Part shown: piece by piece, positions 34,471 through 42,761 of the stretch
Numbering within the stretch: position 1 is the stretch's first letter
How the letters are laid out: each line of letters starts with the position of its first letter
Assembly: GCF_029428875.1 (NCBI RefSeq)
Contig: NZ_JAJSOO010000001.1
Coordinates: forward strand, 62,001 to 126,000
Length of the DNA stretch: 64,000 nucleotides
Source: Streptomyces sp. JH34
Lineage (GTDB): Bacteria; Actinomycetota; Actinomycetes; Streptomycetales; Streptomycetaceae
Reading direction: 5' to 3'
The notes under the pieces: generated by a model
Seen by the model: only the letters and a program-made list of their open reading frames with translations
The model's database searches: none
What the model was told of the DNA's origin: nothing
Position numbers and translations under genes: made by a program

Positions 34471-35139
34471 CGGCACAGAAGCAGGGTGGCAGCCTCCGCG
34501 GCCGCCACCTGCTTCGGCAGTTCACCGGGTCGCGAACGGGCCGGTCGAGAAGCGGTGAAGGCACGGCAGGAGCGGGGGAAGGGGCCTCAGCTCACCACCT
34601 CCCCCGCACGTGGCGTCTACGCCACGCACGTCCGCGAAGCCGCCAGGGCGAGGCGGAAGGGCGCCGCAGCCAATTCCGGAGCGCGTCCCCGCAGGCGCGG
34701 GGTCGATGCTTCCTGAGCGGCGGTTTCAGCGTAGGTAACGGCTGTTCTCGTTCAGTCGCTTCTGTGTCAGCGTCAAGAGGATTGTGGGAAGGGGCCTGCT
34801 GCCGACGATCACGACATGATCCTCTCTCAGCGCTTCGCCATCGGAAGCCGCGGCAGTCACGTCGACTCGATCCATTCGCCACGAATACGCATCGCGGTAC
34901 GACACCGACAACAGATTCCCACGCCGGGCCCGCTGGACCGGTCTCGGGGGTCGGGCTCGGGGTGGGGCAGCGGAGTCGTCCTTCGCCCGTCGTGCTCCCG
35001 ACCCAGCGATGTACTGCCAGTACACCCTTCATCAGTGCCTCGCCCCCCTTCTTGGATGCCGGTTTCCTGGGATGCGTAATCCCGCAGTGACACCCCTTTT
35101 GGAGCCCCAGCATGCAAGGAGCGGCCCTCCACGCCCCCG
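34471..35139. other. Interval without a supported gene
   Basis: On the minus strand 34726-34920 reads LLSVSYRDAYSWRMDRVDVT, HVVIVGSRPLPTILLTLTQK and RLNENSRYLR, which looks like the end of a degraded coding region I cannot name. The rest shows no coding signal. A single CCCCGCAGGCGCGGGG hairpin lies near 34688. Confidence 0.35.
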
Positions 35140-35262
35140 TCGACGAACGCGTCGCAGAAAGCGTTCTGGGCGGTGGCGAACGTCGTGGCCACCCGGGCGG
35201 CCGACCCGGCCGCGAGCTCGCGGGCCGTCGGGGTGGTTAATTCCGGTGCCATGCACCAGGGC
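35140..35262 (+). pseudogene. MFS transporter fragment
   Basis: The forward frame TNASQKAFWAVANVVATRAA then DPAASSRAVGVVNSGAM matches the helix 4-5 region of the intact transporter at 17140 (AFWAVANVAAANAAGP). Only about 40 codons remain. Its place just before a broken ADH gene repeats the MFS-ADH order at 17-19.6 kb. Confidence 0.65.
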
Positions 35263-35388
35263 ACCAATTGCGGGACGGCGCCACCACAACACCAAAACAG
35301 AATATTTCGATAGATTTCATAGAAAGCTGTGCCCTCCTGATTACATACAGGCCCCCGGGCGCTGGGGCACGCAGCAAGGAGAGCCCCC

Positions 35389-35890
35389 ATGCGTGAAGTA
35401 GTCATGCACACCGCCGGAGACGTCCGGTTCGAGGATCGCGACGACCTGAAAACCATCGAGCCGGCCGACGCGATCATCCGGCTGACCACGACCTGCGCCT
35501 GCGGCTCCGACCTGTGGCCCTACCGAGGAGTCGAGCCCGCCGACCACACCCTCATGGGCCACGAGTACGTCGGCGTCGTCGAAAAGTCGGCTCCGAGGCC
35601 ACCACCGTGCAGCCCGGTGGCCTCGTTGTCGGGTCCTTCATTGTCTCCGACAACACCTCCGAGATCTGCCACTCGGGCTACCAGTGCGGCTGCGTGCACC
35701 GCGAGTTCGTGGCAGGCACGGTCGGCACCCAGGCCGACAAGGCCCGCATCCCGCACGCGGACGGCACCCTCGTCGCCACCGCCGGTCAGCCGGACGGGGA
35801 GCTGATCCCCTCACCGCTGGCCGCCTCCGATGTGCTCCGCACCGGCTGGTACGGCGCCGCGCCACCAAGGTCCTCCTGCACCCCTGAACC
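35389..35890 (+). pseudogene. Zinc alcohol dehydrogenase, frameshifted and truncated
   Basis: ATG 35389 follows AAGGAG. The first 65 residues carry CGSDLWPYRG and LMGHEYVGVVEK with the zinc ligands; at about 35585 one base is missing and coding continues in the next frame (VGSEATTVQPGGLVVGSFIV, SDNTSEICHSGYQCGCV). It stops matching near 35880, before the Rossmann domain. It parallels the intact ADH at 18587. Confidence 0.8.
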
Positions 35891-35965
35891 GACCCGTGCG
35901 GCGCCGCCCGATGGCGGCGCCGCAGCCCCCCGCACATCCCGATCACCGAAGAGGACTCTTCACTG

Positions 35966-36733
35966 ATGAACCCCACCTACGACTTCACCGGCCAGGTCGC
36001 CCTCGTCACCGGCGCCGCCTCCGGCATGGGCCTGGCCACCGCCCGCGCCTTTGCACAGGCCGGCGCCGCTGTCGCGCTCGCCGACCTCGACCGGAAGGCC
36101 GCGGAACGCACGGCGCAGGAGCTGACCGCCGCCGGCCACCAGGCCATCGGGATCGGCTGCGACGTGGCCGACGAGGACCAGGCCGCCACCATGGTCACCC
36201 GCACCGTGGAAACCTTCGGACGCCTGGACATGGCCTTCAACAACGCCGGCATCCAGGTTCCGCCTACCGACGCCGCCGACGAGACGGCTGCGAACTTCGA
36301 TCGCGTCAACGCGGTCAACCTGCGCGGCATCTGGACGTGCCAGAAGCACGAACTGCGGCAGATGCGCATCCAGGGCTCCGGCGCGATCGTCAACTGCTCC
36401 TCCCTCGGCGGCCTGGTCGGCCTGCCTGAACGCGCCGCGTACCACGCCTCCAAACACGGAGTGATCGGCCTGACCAAGAGCGCCGCGGTCGAGTACGCCC
36501 CCAAGGGCATCCGCATCAACGCCGTGTGTCCCGGCGTCATCGAGACCCCGATGGTCGCCGGCATGCTCGAGGGCCAGGCCGAGGCCATGGCCGAGATCAT
36601 GAAGCAGCAGCCCATCGGCCGCCTGGGCACCGCCGACGAGATCGCCGCCGCCGCCCTGTGGCTGTGCAGCCCGGCTGCCTCCTTCGTCGTCGGCGTCGCC
36701 CTCCCCGTGGACGGCGGGTTCACCACCCACTGA
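35966..36733 (+). CDS. SDR-family oxidoreductase
   Basis: The protein is 255 residues with full classical SDR motifs: VALVTGAASGMGLATARAFA (residues 10-30), NNAGIQ, the catalytic serine in VNCSSLGG, YHASKH (Y and K), IRINAVCPGVIETPM and VALPVDGGFTTH at the end. The acidic residue at the end of strand 2 (ADLDR) suggests NAD rather than NADP. It lies between a broken ADH and an ADH-like tail, and is followed by another SDR-like gene in the same direction. Confidence 0.92.
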   Translation: MNPTYDFTGQVALVTGAASGMGLATARAFAQAGAAVALADLDRKAAERTAQELTAAGHQAIGIGCDVADEDQAATMVTRTVETFGRLDMAFNNAGIQVPPTDAADETAANFDRVNAVNLRGIWTCQKHELRQMRIQGSGAIVNCSSLGGLVGLPERAAYHASKHGVIGLTKSAAVEYAPKGIRINAVCPGVIETPMVAGMLEGQAEAMAEIMKQQPIGRLGTADEIAAAALWLCSPAASFVVGVALPVDGGFTTH

Positions 36734-36739
36734 ACTCGT

Positions 36740-36887
36740 TCCACCTGCACCGCTACCTGCCCGACCTCTTCGGCCCCGTTTTCAGGGCCGGCTCGACCCG
36801 AACAAAGTCATCAACGAGGGCGACGACGTCGTGCCCGGGCTCGCCCCCCTCACCGACCAGGCCACCGCCGCCCTGACCACCGCCTGA
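36740..36887 (+). pseudogene. Possible alcohol dehydrogenase C-terminal remnant
   Basis: The sequence reads LHRYLPDLFGPVFRG, then in a neighbouring frame GRLDPNKVINEGDD and a tail ending at 36887. The pattern (helix, then G-x-[IL]-[ED]-P-x-KV) resembles the last helices of Zn-ADHs such as the one at 18587 (MPAILDGTIEPGKVFD). Weak, and offered as the possible other end of the gene broken at 35890. Confidence 0.3.
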
Positions 36888-36903
36888 ACCAAGGAGGAAC
36901 CCT

Positions 36904-37569
36904 GTGACCACCTTCGCCCTCATCGGCGCCGGCCCCGGCCTGGGCCTGGCCGCCGCCCACCGCTTCGGCACTGCCGGCCACCACGTCGCCCTCATCTCGC
37001 GCAACGCCCGGCACCAGGACGACCTGGCCGCGGAACTGGCTCGCGAGGACGTCCACGCCCGCGGGTTCACCGCCGATGTCCTCGACCCTGCCTCCCTGAC
37101 CGCCGCCCTGCGAGAGGCCACCGACACACTCGGGCCCGTCGAGATCCTCCAGTTCAGCCCCGTGCCCCGCGGTGACTTCATGAAGCCGGTCCTGGAGACG
37201 ACCGCTGCGGACCTGGACGATCCGCTGGCATTCTCGGTCAAAGGCCCGGTGACCTGCCTGCATGCGGTCCTGCCGGGGATGCGGGAGCTGGGCAGGGGCA
37301 CACTGCTCTTCGTCAACGGCGGGAGTGCCGTGCGCCCGAACCCTCGCGTGGCCGGCACCTCGGTCGCGTTCGCCGCAGAGAGTGCCTACGCGGCGATGCT
37401 CCACGACGTCCTCGCGCCGGAGAACATCCACGTCGCTCAGCTGATCGTCCCCGGCGCCATCCGCCCGGACGCCGAGCACTCCAGTCCCCAAGCACTGGCC
37501 GAGCGCCTGTACACCATCCACACCGAACGCGGCGTCTTCCGGCACTACTCCGAGCCCATGCCCACCTGA
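36904..37569 (+). CDS. SDR-like NAD(P)-binding protein, atypical active site
   Basis: The protein is 221 residues. GTG 36904 follows AAGGAGGA. It has a Rossmann start FALIGAGPGLGLAAAHRFG (GxGPGLG in place of TGxxxGxG), ALISRNARHQDDLAAELA, LQFSPVP where NNAG is usual, and LFVNGGSAVRPNP in place of the serine strand. The YxxxK pair is replaced by FAAESAYAAML, so the normal catalysis is probably absent or different. It keeps the nucleotide-binding half and a shortened C-terminus. Such divergent SDR proteins are common next to true SDRs in Streptomyces. Role unknown. Confidence 0.8.
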   Translation: MTTFALIGAGPGLGLAAAHRFGTAGHHVALISRNARHQDDLAAELAREDVHARGFTADVLDPASLTAALREATDTLGPVEILQFSPVPRGDFMKPVLETTAADLDDPLAFSVKGPVTCLHAVLPGMRELGRGTLLFVNGGSAVRPNPRVAGTSVAFAAESAYAAMLHDVLAPENIHVAQLIVPGAIRPDAEHSSPQALAERLYTIHTERGVFRHYSEPMPT

Positions 37570-37841
37570 GTATCCCGCACCGCCCCGCATCGATCCTGCG
37601 CCCTACCTCGGGTGCCGCGGAGCGGCGGGCCGAGGTTTCTGCCCTGCGGCGGGGTCAGCTGTGCGGTAACTACGGCCGGGCGCCGCAGGCCGGCGGTGGC
37701 GGCGAGCCCGGAGGACGACCGTCGGCGCGGCCTTCAGCCTGCGGTTCCGGGGCCACTTCGACCCGGGGACGCGGTTTCCTAGGATGCAGCGACCCACCCG
37801 CCGCAATCGCGACGCTCATGCCGGGGCGGGAGGATGGAGTC

Positions 37842-38230
37842 ATGTCCGGCAACGTGGACCTCACCCAGTTCTCGCGCCGCTGCCGGGACCGCATCGACCC
37901 CGAGTCGCTCGGCCTCCCGGAGCGCGGTGCCTACCGCCGCGTGCCTGGTCTGCGCCGTGAAGAGGTCGCCCAGCTCGCCGGAGTGAGCACCGACTACTAC
38001 ATCCGCCTCGAACAAGGCCGCAACATCACCCCCTCCGACAGCGTGCTGCATGCAGTCGCCGATGCCCTGCGCCTGGACGACGCGGAGCGGAGCACCTGCC
38101 GCACCTCGTCAAGGCCAAGCCGGGCCGCCGCGCGCGCCGCGCCGCACCCGGCGTGCAGCGCGCCCGCCCCGGCCTTATGCGGCTCCTGGACTCCTTCACC
38201 CAAACCGGACGACAGCCCGTCCCACTCCCC
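37842..38230 (+). pseudogene. XRE/MmyB-type regulator, frameshifted and truncated
   Basis: ATG 37842 behind GGAG opens the usual helix-turn-helix (RRVPGLRREEVAQLAGVS, YYIRLEQGR). At about 38095 the frame is lost; the correct continuation (HLVKAKPGRRARRAAPG, GLMRLLDSFTQT) is in the next frame and ends at about 38205, where the ligand domain should begin. The DNA-binding half could still be made, with a scrambled tail. Third member of the family in the window. Confidence 0.8.
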
Positions 38231-38251
38231 CTCCGACGACAGGAGCAGCCT

Positions 38252-39052
38252 GTGAGCACCCCCTCCAGTCGCCCGTTGGCCCTGGTCACCGGCGCATCCA
38301 ACGGCATCGGCTACGAGATCGCCCGCCTCTGCGCCCTCAACGGCTTCGACCTCGTCGTCACCGGGCGCAGCGACAAGATCGACGAAAGGGCCCAGCAGTT
38401 CACCCGCGATGGCGCCCGCGTCATCCCCGTGCGCGCCGACCTCGCCGGCGCCGACGGGGTCGAGACGGTGTGGCATGCCGTGGAGAAGACCGGCCGCCCC
38501 CTGGCCGCAGCGGTGCTCAACGCCGGCCGCAGCATCGGCGGCGCGTTCCTCGACACCGACCTGGACGATGAGCTCTCCCTGATCTCTCTCAACGTCACCT
38601 CCGTCGTCCACCTCGCCAAGCGCGTCACCCGGCACATGGCCGAACACGGCGGAGGGAAGATCCTCATCACCTCCTCCCTCTCCGCGACGCTGCCCACCCC
38701 CTACGAGACCGTGTACGGGCCCTCCCGCGCCTTCACCCGCATGTTCGCCCTCGGGCTGCGCGAAGAACTCAAGGAACACGGCGTCACCGTCACCTGCCTC
38801 ATGCCCGGAGCCACCGACAGCGACTTCCACGCCCGCGCCGGGATGAACAACACCGCCTTCGGCACCGGCGCGAAGAAGAACAGTCGCAAGGACGTCGCCC
38901 GCCAGGGCTTCGTCGCCATGATGGAAGGGCGCGCCGAGATCGTCGGCGGCGACGCCGCCACCAAACGCACGGCCGTCGAGCACCGCTTCCTGCCCGAGAC
39001 CTACAAGGCCGCCCGCCACGCCACCAAGGCCAAGCCCCGCCCCCACCGGTGA
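38252..39052 (+). CDS. SDR-family oxidoreductase
   Basis: The protein is 266 residues. GTG 38252 follows AGGAG at 38241-38245. Motifs: LALVTGASNGIGYEIARLCA, VLNAGRSIGG (NAG), ITSSLSATLP (serine), YGPSRAFTR where the catalytic lysine of YxxxK is replaced by arginine, and VTCLMPGATDSDFHAR. The change in YxxxK is unusual and may lower activity. It belongs to the DltE-like group of SDRs with a longer C-terminal end. It was probably once controlled by the truncated XRE regulator just upstream. Confidence 0.88.
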   Translation: MSTPSSRPLALVTGASNGIGYEIARLCALNGFDLVVTGRSDKIDERAQQFTRDGARVIPVRADLAGADGVETVWHAVEKTGRPLAAAVLNAGRSIGGAFLDTDLDDELSLISLNVTSVVHLAKRVTRHMAEHGGGKILITSSLSATLPTPYETVYGPSRAFTRMFALGLREELKEHGVTVTCLMPGATDSDFHARAGMNNTAFGTGAKKNSRKDVARQGFVAMMEGRAEIVGGDAATKRTAVEHRFLPETYKAARHATKAKPRPHR

Positions 39053-39248
39053 GCACCCGCCAGTCATCCGGTGCCTCCAGCGGGCTGCAGCGGATACCGA
39101 CATACCTGGATGCGGAGATAGACGTGCCGTCGGCAGTGATGTCGCGACGGGTAGACACGGCGACACTGGCTCGTCAGGACGCTGGGCATGCGCGGATATC
39201 GTTGGCCAATACGTATGTGGACAGTGCGAGTTCGAGGGCGGGGACCTG

Positions 39249-39623
39249 ATGGGGCCAAAGAGCGGACGATATCTGGTATCGGCGCTGGCGTTCGTGTCGG
39301 CGACAGGACTGACCGCAGGGTGCGGGGCCGGCGCCGAGCCCGCCGAAGCCGGGAGGAAGCCGGGGCCGGCGACGAGCACGGCAGCCGGTAAGGCGGCGGA
39401 GCACTCCGAACCGCTGACCGCTGCCCAACTGAAGGTCGCGCTGCTCACCGCGGACCAGGCCATCGGTTTCGAGATCACGGGGAGCAGTTCTCGGGACGGG
39501 GCCGAACCGAACTACTCCCTCGATGTCAAGGAGACCGTCTCCCCGGAGGTCTGCCGGCATGTGAGGGAGGCCACCAGGGGTGATGGGCACGACCCTGCCG
39601 GCTCTTGGCCTGTGGACAACTGA
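39249..39623 (+). CDS. Lipoprotein, apparently truncated
   Basis: The sequence encodes 124 residues with a lipoprotein signal (VSALAFVSATGLTAGC, then GAGAEPAEAG), a Pro/Ala/Thr-rich linker and the start of a domain: EPLTAAQLKVALLTADQAIG, then NYSLDVKETVSPEVCRHVRE. The domain stops at residue 124 without a natural end, so the gene seems shortened at its 3' side. The 150 bp that follow to the Imm49-like gene contain nothing clear. A sensor-type lipoprotein domain is likely; function unknown. Confidence 0.55.
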   Translation: MGPKSGRYLVSALAFVSATGLTAGCGAGAEPAEAGRKPGPATSTAAGKAAEHSEPLTAAQLKVALLTADQAIGFEITGSSSRDGAEPNYSLDVKETVSPEVCRHVREATRGDGHDPAGSWPVDN

Positions 39624-39771
39624 GCAGGTGCCGCTTCCTTTACCGGCTCCAGGTCGGACGCCTGCCTCTGTGATCTGTGAGGAAGGCACTTCCTGCCCGG
39701 CCCCCGGCCCTGGGAGAACGCCGGCGTCATCCTGGCCAGGGCCGGAGAAGCGTTCGAGCGTGACGCTCGCC

Positions 39772-40242
39772 CTAGAAGGGTTCAGCGGCCCGCAGGAGAT
39801 CCTGCGGCAGGTAGGGGGACTCCACCCGGATCGCCCAGCCGCGGCGGCGGGCATGGCAGGCCAGGGCGAGGACGTCGAGGTTGACGGAAACGTCCGGATC
39901 ATCCTCGCGGTCGGAGACCTCGTAGTAGGCGCGGTGGGCTTCGAGCGCGTCGGCCAGGGCGAGGTTGAAGCTCTCCTCGTCGCCCTCCACGAGCTGGGAC
40001 AGCAGCACGGCGGGTGGCATCGCGAAGCCCCAGTCCTTGGCCTGTTCAGCCTCCTGCAGTGCCCGTTGCGCGGCTGCGTCGGGCTCGGCTCCTTTCAGGT
40101 AGGCGTGGAGGGCCTTGCGGTACTCGGTGAACGCGGAGCCGTCCGGACGGGCGAAAGTGGGGCCGGTGAGGACCAGCGGGGCGAGGTCCTCGCGCACGCC
40201 GGTGATCAGGGCGAAGGCGACGGCACGGGAAAGTTCACTCAC
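39772..40242 (-). CDS. Imm49-like immunity-family protein
   Basis: The protein is 156 residues, mainly helical. The end has DVSVNLDVLALACHARRRGW followed by AIRVESPYLPQDLL, which matches the ending of Imm49-type proteins, a predicted immunity family of polymorphic toxin systems. The middle holds AMPPAVLLSQLVEGDEESFN and LALADALEAHRAYYEV. The start MSELSRAVAFALITGVREDL lacks the N-terminal part of longer Imm49 proteins, so it may be shortened. It begins 4 bp after the stop of the CYTH-like gene and is the last gene of a five-gene minus-strand cluster. The immunity role is inferred from the family. Confidence 0.6.
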   Translation of the reverse strand: MSELSRAVAFALITGVREDLAPLVLTGPTFARPDGSAFTEYRKALHAYLKGAEPDAAAQRALQEAEQAKDWGFAMPPAVLLSQLVEGDEESFNLALADALEAHRAYYEVSDREDDPDVSVNLDVLALACHARRRGWAIRVESPYLPQDLLRAAEPF

Positions 40243-40246
40243 CGTC

Positions 40247-41002
40247 TCAACTGGTTCGTCCCGCCTGCGCCAAGGCAGTGAGAGTGCGGCGAGTCTTGTT
40301 CTCCGAATTCTCCGAGAGGATGACTCCGCGCTCGCGCACCGCGTCCTCCAACTTCCGCTGTTTACGCTCTGCCCGGCCCGTCAGCTTCTCGGTATCGTCC
40401 TCGTCCTCGGGCTTCACTCGCAGGGACACCTCCAGGAACTCAAGATCGACGGCCGACCACGTCTCTAGGTCCACCTCCAGGTCGTCGAGCCGGACGTCGT
40501 CGGCCTTCGTCGAGAGGACCGGCCCCAGCGCGACCAGCCCGTCGAGCGGGACAGCGGGCCCGCAGGCGTGCAGGAACCGCTTCTGCGCCGCGTCGATCGG
40601 AGCGGTGGGATCGGCTCCGGGCTCCACCGCGTCCGACAGAGTCCCTGGAGGACAAGTACGCACCGCGGAGGCCGCGAGCACTCGGCCCACCGGCGACCAG
40701 TCCTCCTCGATCTTGTAGGTAAGAGGTTCCTCCTTGAAGGCGGCGGAGAACCGGCCGATCAGTTGCTCAACGATGCAAGGGCGCAGCTTGACGGTCAGGT
40801 CGTCCGAAGCGGCACCGATTCTGAACCGTATGATCCCGCCGCTGTTCAGGAGCGGAAGCCGCCCCTCGGCCACACCTTTCGCCTCTTCGGCGAACCAGAT
40901 GAGACGTGTGGCCATCGCGTCCTGGGTCCCCCCGAGGGCCGAGAGCGCCGCAGCAACGTCGCCCTCTACATTGACCTTGATTTCGACCGGCAGCAGGTTC
41001 AT
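40247..41002 (-). CDS. CYTH-like (triphosphate-tunnel) protein
   Basis: The protein is 251 residues. Features recalling the CYTH fold are an opening strand PVEIKVNVEGDVAAALSALG, the strand IIRFRIGAASDDLTVKLRPC (the V-K-L-R-P pattern that binds phosphate in CYTH enzymes), YKIEEDWSPVGRVLAASAVR, and LEVDLETWSAVDLEFLEVSL near the end. The classical ExExK at the start is not clear (EIKVNVEG only partly fits). The C-terminus is a charged helix. CYTH proteins act on triphosphates or nucleotides. ATG 41002 is used. The call is based on pattern only and is moderate. Confidence 0.45.
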   Translation of the reverse strand: MNLLPVEIKVNVEGDVAAALSALGGTQDAMATRLIWFAEEAKGVAEGRLPLLNSGGIIRFRIGAASDDLTVKLRPCIVEQLIGRFSAAFKEEPLTYKIEEDWSPVGRVLAASAVRTCPPGTLSDAVEPGADPTAPIDAAQKRFLHACGPAVPLDGLVALGPVLSTKADDVRLDDLEVDLETWSAVDLEFLEVSLRVKPEDEDDTEKLTGRAERKQRKLEDAVRERGVILSENSENKTRRTLTALAQAGRTS

Positions 41003-41122
41003 TGCTTTGCTCCTGTTCGCCTCTCGGTGGTGTGTGCGTCTTCCTCGTGGGCGGGGCGGCGTCGGACCGGAGTGGCTGGATCGCACGGATGCGGAAGAAC
41101 GCGGGCGACTCCGAGTGGTCCG

Positions 41123-42289
41123 TCAGGGCCGAGCGCGATGGGTGGAGGCAGGTGTCGTGGACGCCGAGAAGTCGGTCAGAAGAACGGGCTCCAACCGGCA
41201 CAGTTGTCGATCGCTCGCGTATCGCTCCAGCTCCGGCGGTCGATAGCCCGGGTCCCTGTCCCGTCGTTCCTTGGCCGGCACTGCCAGGTATTCGTTCCCA
41301 TCGGATACCCTCTCGGCGTTCACCGACCTCCCGATCGGGCGGTGCAGCGGTTTGGCGAGCCGGTACGCTCCCGTCCGCGTAGGGTGCAATGGCCCATAGC
41401 TGTCCGGCCGCACACGAAAATCAGTGCTTTCCCGCCCGCTCATCGTCGGCGGCCCGCCCCCACCGAGTACGCCGGGATCCAAGTGCAACCCGTGCCTGTG
41501 GGCCTGGTCGGCCATCCACAGCAGGGTGATGTCCGAAAGTCCCGTCTCTTGGTAACCGCCGCCCACGTCGCAGTGCGCCCCGGCGAACCAGACCTGTCTC
41601 AGCTCCTGGCCCTGCTGGGCGGCCGCGGGCTGCTGATGCCACAGCGCGGGACGGAACGCTGAGCGCTGCTCGTCGACGGCCAGTGCCTGGAAGGCCGCGA
41701 CGATCCAGCTGCTCAGCTCGGTGTCGTGGAACGCCCAACGGTGGTTGAACCGGTCCACTGCCGGTCGCAGCATCTCTGCGTCCGGGACCGGGATCCCCAG
41801 GGCGCCCACGGTGTCCCACACTCCGATGAAGCGGACGGGGGTCTCCTGGGCATAGGACCGGCGGAACAACGTGGCGGCGGCGCCGGTCGGCCGCTCGATC
41901 CGGTCGCGGTACAGCGCCCAAGCCTCCGCGATCCGGTCACTGTGATCCCTGCGCAGAATGCCGCTGTTGCGTACGAGCCCGGCCAGGCTACGGGCGGTGA
42001 AAGCACCACGACTGAAACCGAATAGGTACAAATCGTCATCCGGCTCATAACATTCCACGAGGAAGCGATACGCATCGAGAACATTGCGGGACAAACCTAC
42101 ACCGAAAGCACCGCCGCGCAGACGCTCACGCCGAAGGGTGCCGACCCCGCTGTGGTAGTAGACGCGCTGCTCCTTTCCACCGGCAGAGCCCGGCCGAACA
42201 GACAAGGCAATCTTGGCGACATTGGTCTTACTCGGCTGATCGGCGAAGTTCCACGTACCGTCGCAACAGACCACCAGACGCTTGCCCAT
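41123..42289 (-). CDS. DUF2235 alpha/beta hydrolase (Tle1-like phospholipase)
   Basis: The protein is 388 residues, one DUF2235 domain: RLVVCCDGTWNFADQPSKTN, VYYHSGVGTL, the nucleophile elbow LYLFGFSRGAFTARSLAGLV (GFSRG, Ser), RFIGVWDTVGALGIPVPDAE with the aspartate, and VWFAGAHCDVGGGYQETGLS with the histidine. These form a Ser-Asp-His triad. Family members include type VI secretion phospholipase effectors (Tle1) and other bacterial lipases. There is no signal peptide or VgrG/PAAR fusion. It lies between the emfourin gene (89 bp upstream) and the CYTH-like gene (120 bp downstream), all on the minus strand. ATG 42289 fits a weak GGAAGGAT-type ribosome site. Confidence 0.9.
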   Translation of the reverse strand: MGKRLVVCCDGTWNFADQPSKTNVAKIALSVRPGSAGGKEQRVYYHSGVGTLRRERLRGGAFGVGLSRNVLDAYRFLVECYEPDDDLYLFGFSRGAFTARSLAGLVRNSGILRRDHSDRIAEAWALYRDRIERPTGAAATLFRRSYAQETPVRFIGVWDTVGALGIPVPDAEMLRPAVDRFNHRWAFHDTELSSWIVAAFQALAVDEQRSAFRPALWHQQPAAAQQGQELRQVWFAGAHCDVGGGYQETGLSDITLLWMADQAHRHGLHLDPGVLGGGGPPTMSGRESTDFRVRPDSYGPLHPTRTGAYRLAKPLHRPIGRSVNAERVSDGNEYLAVPAKERRDRDPGYRPPELERYASDRQLCRLEPVLLTDFSASTTPASTHRARP

Positions 42290-42378
42290 GGCTATCCTTC
42301 CTCGCGAGAGTGCGAAGCGGCATGTATCGCCAGTTCCAGGGTCCCACCACATGGGCGACGGCCGTTTCGATTCCTCTC

Positions 42379-42687
42379 TCACTCTCGCGTGACATGCTCC
42401 TTTAGCCACCGCAGCAACGCCGCGAACTCCGGAGACATGTCCGCGTCCGACTGGACCAGAACGGATGAGTGGCCGCTCTCCTCGACGGTGATCGAGTAGC
42501 TCATGGCATCCGGCGCGCGACCGTGGACCTCTCGGTCGCCTCCGGTCGCCGGGACCGCTGTGGCCACCAGTCGGAACAACTCGGCCGCAGCACTCTCGGG
42601 CAGGGCGTCGGTGTCTACCGTGTCCGGCGGGAGGCCGGCCCGGGCTGCCGCTGCGAGCCCGCCGTACGTCGCCAAAGTAACCCTCAT
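42379..42687 (-). CDS. Emfourin-type protealysin inhibitor
   Basis: The protein is 102 residues with the features of emfourin: an N-terminal strand MRVTLATYGGLAAAAR, DTDALPESAAAELFRLVATA, a central MSYSITVEESGHSSVLVQSD hairpin, and the final helix SPEFAALLRWLKEHV. Emfourins are proteinaceous inhibitors of protealysin-like M4 proteases and are typically encoded next to them; here the M4 gene ends 74 bp upstream in the same direction. The likely job is to keep the cytoplasmic protease in check. Two prolines (LPPDTVDTDALP) match the conserved loop. Confidence 0.85.
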   Translation of the reverse strand: MRVTLATYGGLAAAARAGLPPDTVDTDALPESAAAELFRLVATAVPATGGDREVHGRAPDAMSYSITVEESGHSSVLVQSDADMSPEFAALLRWLKEHVTRE

Positions 42688-42761
42688 GGCACCTCTCAGC
42701 CACCCACTGCTTCCGCTGGTCCGGCAGAGGCGCCCGGCGTCGACCGCCGGGCGCCTTGACG

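Noticed and set aside
34680..34710. CCCCGCAGGCGCGGGG hairpin resembling a type I-E CRISPR repeat
   Set aside because: A single copy only; no second repeat at spacer distance and no cas gene in the window.
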